Assembly: GCA_921293015.1 (NCBI GenBank)
Contig: OV121098.1
Span: 15,752,161 to 15,816,160, forward strand
DNA: 64,000 nucleotides
Reading direction: 5' to 3'
Source: Phorcus lineatus
Taxonomy: Eukaryota > Mollusca > Gastropoda > Trochida > Trochidae
A program made the position numbers and the translations under genes. The notes below the pieces were generated by a model, which worked only from the letters and a program-made list of their open reading frames with translations, had not been told where the DNA came from and did not search any database. This document shows, in pieces, positions 57,538 through 64,000 of the stretch. Every line of letters starts with the position of its first letter. Within the stretch, counting starts at the first letter, position 1.

Positions 57538-57602
57538 AGACGCCGGTTATCCGTCTTGAGACAAGGCAGTCGACAGGGCGACGTGCTTAGCCCGGTCTTA
57601 TT
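57538..57602 (+). mobile_element. Reverse-transcriptase motif remnant
   Basis: The + frame encodes RRRLSVLRQGSRQGDVLSPV, which matches the QGxRQGDxLSPxLF block conserved in LINE reverse transcriptases. No flanking catalytic blocks are visible, so this is a short fossil. Confidence 0.5.
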
Positions 57603-57609
57603 TATACAA

Positions 57610-58532
57610 AGTTACTACAAGTTGCTGTTGGGACAATATGTCTTTGTGCGGAGGTAATGAAGTAGTTAGCACGAATTGAGAGGCGTCAAACGAGAGAACA
57701 TACTTATTGGAGATACTCAGACACTCTGGGAAGCCCAGAGACTTAAGATAGGGTGTCATACAATAGGGTGTTTTAAGATCTGGTGTCACTCGGAGGAGAA
57801 TCTTTAGATATTATTTCGCTTTGATTCGTGAAGAGGTCATTTGAGCAATTACAAATCGAATACATAAAACGGACGGTTTATCTAAGGAGCTTGGAAGAAT
57901 GCGGAATATGTATACGAATATAATTGATAGTGTATCATTATAGAGACAGATTTGTGACGCGGTTGACAGCGCTTTTGAGTTATTCGTTCTTAATACCTTG
58001 ATGCTTTCAACGAAGAATTTTAATTGGATTTGACATTGACTCTAACGTGAAAACAAGATTGTCAATAGGAAATATGAAACGAGTTTAAAACGGCACAGCA
58101 TTTTCTTTGATCAACCAGCCTTTTAACCGATTTTCATACAACGCGGATACAACTTACTCTTTGTGAACGTATGACTATCCGGAATTGGAACATGAACCTG
58201 GGTGGTTTCTCTTGCGCTTAGAGTACTTCATAAATAGAGAAACAAGAAATATGTGAACATTGCTCACACACCCCAGCTATCTGCAATCCGCCAAGTGCCA
58301 TTAGCCAGTAAAAGATTATTTGAAACTCAAACTCAATAAAAAATATCTTCAGGCATACGCATAGGTGAAATGTTATGTCTCGTTATGTAACATATTTAAA
58401 TAATAACTTGTCATCAATGAAGCAAGTTCAATCAAGCATTCAAAAGTTTGTTAGTTTTACACCTTACGTTTTCTTTAAAGCATACTGAGAACGGAAGGAC
58501 GGTCGGACGAAGTGAGTGACTGCTTTACACCT
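57610..58532. other. Gene-free stretch
   Basis: No gene or repeat recognised. Confidence 0.35.
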
Positions 58533-58651
58533 CCGCTGACTCAATCTCATTAAAATCAGACCAAAACTTGTCCCTCATACCTCCCTGTGTTTCTTGCAGC
58601 GAGGTACGAGGGACAAGTTTCGATCTGATTTCAATGAGATTGCCGCCGACT
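58533..58651. mobile_element. 101-bp hairpin element with 9-bp target duplication
   Basis: Arms 58542-58583 and 58601-58642 ('caatctcattaaaatcagac' ... 'cttgtccctcatacctc') are inverted copies with few mismatches. They are flanked by CCGCTGACT (58533-58541) and CCGCCGACT (58643-58651). The ends resemble the CTGATTAAAATC MITE family at 15531-15997. Confidence 0.65.
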
Positions 58652-58978
58652 TCGTAGTGGGGTTTTTGATTAACAATGTATGATTCTCACTGGTACTATG
58701 TCAGCTGTATATTAATACTTTTCACTTAATTCAAGACAAATATTTTTCAACGCGTTTACTGAGTGAGTTTTGTATAAATTATTTGCCTTCGAAATATGCT
58801 GACAATGATATACAGTTAAGCTTTTCTAAAAGAAACACCAAACTGTGCATGTTCAACACCAAATGAACAATTTATTACAAATTTATTTTCAAACGGTCTT
58901 ATTCGTGTTCAGTTGCCGAAATAACATATATACCTCCGAAGCCGAACGCGCTATTCCCGCTATAAAATGATAATTTTC

Positions 58979-59345
58979 TTAAATTGAAGCAATAGATTCT
59001 CGAAATTTTGTTAATACGTTTCCTTTCTTTTGACCAGATTTAAACATATTAGGCAATAACTGCAGGGGGTCACTTAGTGTTTGCATATTTAAACCATTTG
59101 AGATAAGGAAATAAATGTGGATAGTCTTTTTGAAATACTTACGTTTGTTTAAAAAATCTTTGTATCGAGTACGCAATATTATTTGGCAAATGGTACTACT
59201 TGTTTGCATTTTCGTCATATCACTTTTCACTCTCATCGCATCTGCTACATCCACATGAATATTTGAGAAATGACTATTAAGTTCATGTAGGTAAAAACTT
59301 AAAACCCGAGGTGCAAACTGTGTAAATCCGGGTACATTATACTCG
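58979..59345 (-). other. Unrecognised open stretch (about 120 codons)
   Basis: A - strand frame from about 59345 to 58979 reads NVPGFTQFAPRVLSFYLHEL and continues into VADAMRVKSDMTKM and ILRTRYKDFLNKRKYF. It is open longer than most nearby frames, and has a plausible composition, but I recognise no family and see no start or splice context. Chance or fossil is as likely as a gene. Confidence 0.2.
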
Positions 59346-60059
59346 ACGTTATTTTAAATTTTCATACCAAATATAAGTTTCATAAATGATTTAAACTGCA
59401 ACGTATAGCAATTAACCAATTAGCAGTTTTTAACGTAAAAATTATGAAATATATCTTTTTAATGATCTAAAACAGTTGATCTTAGCTCTAACCGAATTAT
59501 ATTTTCTTCAAAAACTGTGGAGGTGTGGACAGTGAAAAACTTGTCTTTATTAACGATAATTTTTAAACAATTCTTAAATGATAAAAATATTTATAGACAA
59601 AAAACAAGCCATTGTTGACCGAGAATGTCAATATCACTGAGCATACTTCCTGGTGATCGTGTGAACCACGGATGTGAATTCAACCCCGGATTGCATATTT
59701 CAGGATATAGGTTCTGATACACGTTTGATCAGCATGACTGGCAGTACTAGGATAACAATAAGTCTTTATTTCACATTCACGTTTTTTATTTATTAAAAGA
59801 TTTTTGTATTTGACTTATATAGCTGAGTTTTCACCTTAAAGTGACGTATGGATGTAACATAGCACAATTCAATTTTATACCTTATAACTAAATGCTTAGA
59901 GTTTGACACATCGTTAAAGTGATCAATATACAAACAAATCATGTTTTTATTTTGAGTAGATTCTGAAAAATAATTGCTCAGAGATATTGTATGCATATCT
60001 TGATGTACTCATGTCATTTAAGATTTCTAATTAACGTTTTTGAACGTTGCGTCTCAAAT

Positions 60060-60295
60060 AAAGCAAAATTAAATAAGAATTGGACTCCTTCTGTTTATTT
60101 TGAAAAGCAAAAGTTCGAACACGTGTCCGACCTAACGATCATGGAATAGGTTTGAGAATGTTTATTTTACACATGATCAGAGGATTTTATTTTGTCAGTC
60201 GATTAAAATTGACGTCCAAACGATAACCAAATAACATGATATTTGCATTTAGATACAACATGAGGCGTGAAAACTTTTGGTATACTTTTGCCATA
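60060..60295. repeat. Dispersed repeat family, copy 4 (partial)
   Basis: Has 'ccttctgtttattttgaaaa', 'gttcgaacacgtgtccgacc', 'acacatgatcagaggatttt' and 'aaacttttggtatac' in the family order. It is the most diverged copy. Confidence 0.5.
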
Positions 60296-60879
60296 TCCGT
60301 GTTGCCTATACATAGAAGTTTGTAAAGATACAACTGCATAAGTGTGTGTATTTGTTTGCAGGTTTATTTATGAAATTCCAACATTTTCAAATTCTGTGAA
60401 ATTCATGTGAATTCATACATCTGAATTGTGTAAAATATATTGAATTTGACTAATGAAGATCATTCCCGTTTCTCTGTTTTAAACATTTTCTTGGTTAAAA
60501 TCTGCTAATTTAGTTTGAATTTTGGTACAGTAAAAATATTTGTGAAATCATGCTTTGATTAGATGACTTCACATTTCTAACAATATTCATATAAGTATTA
60601 TACCTGACTTATAATCACAACGTACATGAAGTTACCAGTTTTATAGACGTTTTCAAAGGTACAGCTGCACTCGTTTATGTCTTCAGATGTCGGGACAGTC
60701 TCTTCGATACAGTAAGATATGCAACGTAAGATTTATGAAGTATATATGTATATACAAGGCCACACTTATATAGGAGAGGTGAGGTGATATGGGGTTTAAC
60801 ACCGCTTTCAAGAGTATTTCACTTATATCGTGGCCGCTAGTAATGTTGCAGGGAGAAAGTCCGCGACACAAGTGTGGTT

Positions 60880-61060
60880 ATGCATTGCGGTGAAACCTGA
60901 GAGCATCGGCTGGAACTTGCGTACCATTGGTTGTACTGCACTGAAATTCAGGGTAGCATTGCACCCAAACCTGTTGCCCAGCAGCCTGGCGGGATTCGAA
61001 CCATAGACATCTTGTTTCGAAGCCGAACGCGCTAACCACTGCGCTATCCCGCCCCGCCAC
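60880..61060 (-). mobile_element. tRNA-derived SINE (- strand), copy 2
   Basis: The - strand starts 'ggcggggcgggatagcgcag', containing an A-box-like TAGCGCAGTGG, and carries GGTTCGAATCC (B box) about 40 nt later. The tRNA-like head is followed by a body shared with 36431-36605 ('ggctggaact', 'ctgaaattcaggg'). It is not an intact tRNA: no acceptor-stem pairing is completed. Confidence 0.75.
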
Positions 61061-61099
61061 ATTTTGAATGCTACTGTGAAGTATGGGATGCCTGTACAT

Positions 61100-62350
61100 G
61101 TTACAGTCAATGTCTAAAATCAGTCAATCTGTAGATCGACTGAAATTTTTAGTCAATCTGTAGATTGCCTGATTCACTCAGGCAATGTATAGATTGACTG
61201 AAAAAAGCAGTCAATGTACAGATTGACTGAAAATTTAGGCTGATTTTCAGACAGATTGACTGAAATGAATTATGCTCATTAATGAAATCACATGACGTTT
61301 CTGTAATCCTACAGAAAGCTAATTAATTCATGTGGTATCCTTTGACAACAGATTGGCAGCCAGTTCAAACAATAATGGGATTGCTTCTAAGCCAAAGATT
61401 AACTCTGTCTAATGTTTTAAGAGATCAGAAATGGTTAAGCAGCTGATAAATGTGATTGTGTGAATAACTAATAGGAAGCCACAGTTAGATTGCTCCTCAA
61501 TCCTGTAATCCTACATGGTAAGCCGAGACATCCCTAGAGTCAAGGTTCAGTAGAACGTTTGAACTGTGACGTGAATGGCATGCTCACTGCATGGCTAAGG
61601 GACCACGACTCAACAGACTGGCCTATGGGACTGAAGCAAAAGTTGGATTGTGTTCAAACACCCTTCCAACAGAGATGCACAGCTAAGAGTGAATCAACAG
61701 AACATCGAGGTCCAGAAGAAAAGAGCTACAGATGGTCAGCTTTCACAAGCTGAACGTATGGTCAAACGTAGTCGTTGAGCTGAACGTATGGTCAAACGTA
61801 GCGCATGTTGATGGCAACCCGGGTGACAATTTGACCATTCTTAAGGGACACTACAGCAGAAATCAGTTTGATCTGTGCACCCAGAAGCTGTTTACCATCA
61901 AGGACATGTCCAGGGATGTTGAATTTGGCCTACGTCATGCAGTACAGAGTGAGTCCCGATTTGGTGGCAAGGGATATGCTAAATGCAACTGTACAGCAAA
62001 TGGCAAACAATGTCAGACCAACAGATGTAAATGTTTCAAGTCAGGTGTGAAGTGCAACAGCAGGTGTCACTCCAGCATCACATGTCCAAAAAAAAATTGA
62101 AATAATCCATGATATGTCAATAAAACTATGAGCATCTACATTACTGTTTGTTATTGTTTTGACCCATTAATGAGCATAATTCATTTCAGTCAATCTGTCT
62201 GAAAATCAGCCTAAATTTTCAGTCAATCTGTACATTGAGTGCTTTTTTCAGGCAATCTATACATTGCCTGAGTGAATCAGGCAATCTACAGATTGACTAA
62301 AAATTTCAGTCGATCTACAGATTGACTGATTTTAGACATTGACTGTAACT
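61100..62350 (+). mobile_element. Ginger/KRBA2-integrase-like DNA transposon derivative
   Basis: Two 185-bp terminal inverted repeats (61100-61284 and 62165-62349) are almost identical. Each is built of sub-repeats of 'cagtcaatctgtagattgac' type. The direct repeat TACAT lies at 61095-61099 and 62351-62355, a likely 5-bp target duplication. The interior encodes the end of an integrase core (SVERLNCDVNGMLTAWLRDH, 61547-61606) and a cysteine-rich tail. A large 5' part of the integrase is gone, so the copy is non-autonomous. Confidence 0.75.
61540..62100 (+). pseudogene. Integrase C-terminus with cysteine-rich tail
   Basis: The first frame (to 61753) has QGSVERLNCDVNGMLTAW, the helix carrying the catalytic Glu in rve-type integrases, then WPMGLK. 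A second frame (61732-62100) carries NLTILKGHYSRNQFDLC and ends in CNCTANGKQCQTNRCKCFKS plus CNSRCHSSITC. This cysteine array is typical of the tail of Ginger/KRBA2-like integrases. A 24-bp direct duplication ('gctgaacgtatggtcaaacg') at 61753-61800 and at least two frame breaks inactivate it. Confidence 0.75.
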
Positions 62351-62504
62351 TACATAAGAACAAGCAGACAAACTGGCAAAGCAGCAGCTATAAGCCGCAA
62401 GAATAGGTAAGGGACTCCCACGGTTTGTTTCTGGAAGAACATTATTATGAAACCGGGTGGGAATCGTTGAGGTAGCGTAGATGTAACAGAATACTGTGTT
62501 TGCT

Positions 62505-62960
62505 TTTTAAAATCTTCAAAAGCAAAGCACCTGATTATATCTATAAACTATGGACTGAACAAATGGGAAATGATAACAACTATATATCCTTTTAATTAAT
62601 AAAAATCTTCAACTTCCCAAATCAAGAATTACGGAATCTCAAGAGTCGCTCTTTCCTTCGGTAATTCGACAATGGAATAATCTATCCCTGTGAAATAAGA
62701 AATTGTCCAACCATTTCTCATTTCAAACGAAACCTTCAAAGGATATTAGATGCAGCGCCTGAATATTTATCAGTAGGAAATAGGGTTGTAAACATTTTAC
62801 AATCAAACCTTAGAATTTGTTGTAGTCAATCAAAATATGATCTATTTAAAGTAGGTTTAGTAAACGAGACCAGCTGTTCATTTGGAAATCTATGTAAAAA
62901 TTGCATTTATTATATTTTGATCGTACATTGTGTCAAGTTCAGCGCCATAGGTTATTAGAT
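62505..62960 (+). mobile_element. LINE 3' fragment (+ strand)
   Basis: Frames in order give ESLFPSVIRQWNNLSL, then IRNCPTISHFKRNLQRILDA, VNILQSNLRICCSQSKYDLF and LVNETSCSFGNLC. This is the standard FFPSVIRQWNNLP...F+RNL tail of CR1-like LINE proteins. Frame changes and stops make it dead. Confidence 0.75.
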
Positions 62961-63286
62961 AAGGTGTGAACTGTTACTCTAGGGAGAGTGCCCTTAGATA
63001 TAAGTTTTAATCCTTAATGGCAATGCAGATCTGTTATTTATGAAAACGAATCTGTATTCAAACATATAATCTATTCGATCACATAAATGAACTATATACA
63101 TGTATATATTGCCTCATGATCACAATCTATTTACTCTCTCTCTTTATTTTATTATATTGTCTGTATACGTAATGTAGATGTGAAATATAGATATTATGAA
63201 GGGGGCTTAAAAAGTTCGACAACTTTCGCCCAAACAATTTCTCTTCTGTGAATAAAATATGTTTAAATACAATGATATGGTATACA

Positions 63287-63610
63287 TTACACATTAACAC
63301 TTTTCAATTTTTTATCATTTGATGAAGTGAATTCATATTTTGTAAAAATGTTCATGGGTTTTGCTTTTGTTAATCTTTTCGTTATGGCATTTAGATTACA
63401 ATTATAACGTGCCCATATCCATCGAGATATGACTTCACACTTTCGGGTTGAAATCCTGGAGAGAAAATCTTTTGCAGAAAAGATTCTCAATGTATCCTTT
63501 ACTTCTCGTTGCATTACACAAACAGGACACAGAGACGAGATTTGACATCTTCCTAATTTACAACCGGAGCTTCTTTTTATGTCAGAGAATAAACAGTTCC
63601 TACGTGATAT
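63287..63610 (-). mobile_element. Possible LINE 3' fragment (- strand)
   Basis: The - strand has SLCPVCVMQREVKDTLRIFS and, later, IFTKYEFTSSNDKKLKSVN. These parallel the CxxC and FN..xSSN..xxK elements of the LINE tails at 2902-3324 and 19808-20099. Matches are weak, so this is a tentative call. Confidence 0.35.
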
Positions 63611-64000
63611 TTTAATAGTTCATTTATGTTATAATCAAATATCGAATAGATCACTGAATATTTTGACGAACACGTAGATTAATGTAAATTCGAAATTGAG
63701 TACGAATTTTCGTAATGAAATGTCCAATGGGTGTAGAGCATCGGATATTCCGGCCTGGTAACCGAGGGTGGTCAAGGTTAATATAAGAATATATTTATAG
63801 CTTGAAAGTATATCATTCCAAGTATTTCATTTATCATTTTTTGACGCATATCATCTTATGAGAGGGTAGAGGTGATATTTGAATCCTGCTTTGACAAATC
63901 CAGTATGTTTTCTCATGATGTTGCTTTAAGTAAGAAAACCGATACGTAACTGTTTAAGTAAATAAGTTCTTTTGGAGACTATTTTGAAAGTTCTCCGCGA

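Noticed and set aside
60985..61058. tRNA gene
   Set aside because: A- and B-box-like sequences are present, but the cloverleaf does not close, and the same head plus body recurs at 36431-36605, so it is a SINE.
61981..62097. Host tesmin/CXC-type gene from the cysteine-rich tail
   Set aside because: The segment lies between matched 185-bp TIRs and follows an integrase-type helix, so it belongs to the transposon.

Overview
This is a eukaryotic window, AT-rich and mostly non-coding. It has spliced genes with GT-AG introns, AATAAA polyadenylation signals, tRNA-derived SINEs, LINE tails and many terminal-inverted-repeat elements. The SINE tail motif with a (GTGA)n end and a TTTAACGCCGCTTG-type core, together with the TRIM-like RING/NHL family, points to a mollusc; bivalve versus gastropod cannot be decided by eye. 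No prokaryotic features and no intact tRNA or rRNA genes were seen.

The only host genes I can support are three tandem paralogues on the + strand in the first 24 kb: gene A (3855-5479), gene B (11018-12849) and gene C (20911-23214). Each has an N-terminal RING finger in a 298-nt coding exon that ends in phase 1. In each, a splice acceptor lies exactly 10 nt before the ATG. A and B continue into one long exon with a charged linker and an NHL-like beta-propeller; together they look like E3 ubiquitin ligases of the TRIM/RING-NHL type without a visible B-box. B is broken late in the propeller by a 58-bp SINE fragment with a 10-bp target duplication. C has lost the propeller and carries three related short exons that could each serve as a terminal exon. 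Upstream of the genes lie a repeated inverted motif (GTTCCCG...CGGGAAC) and a repeated leader/splice-donor module, which may be a shared promoter with a non-coding first exon.

The remaining 40 kb is mobile DNA and repeats. At 13.3-17.3 kb there are degenerate tandem repeats, a MITE and a deleted Tc1-like element. At 25.7-29.9 kb there are a LINE tail and a tandem duplication whose junction holds a TTAA-flanked MITE. At 36.65-44.8 kb there is an 8-kb imperfect palindrome containing a decayed BEL/Pao retrotransposon on the - strand and a mirrored stub of its gag start. At 47-60 kb there are a Tc1 remnant, four copies of a dispersed repeat, a 40-bp tandem array and two small hairpin elements with target duplications. 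At 61.1-62.35 kb there is a Ginger/KRBA2-integrase-like DNA transposon derivative with 185-bp terminal inverted repeats.

The most interesting features are the mosaic RING/NHL cluster (A shares its propeller with B but its RING with C), the common upstream module, the alternative-terminal-exon layout of gene C, and the large palindrome. All identity figures are by-eye estimates.
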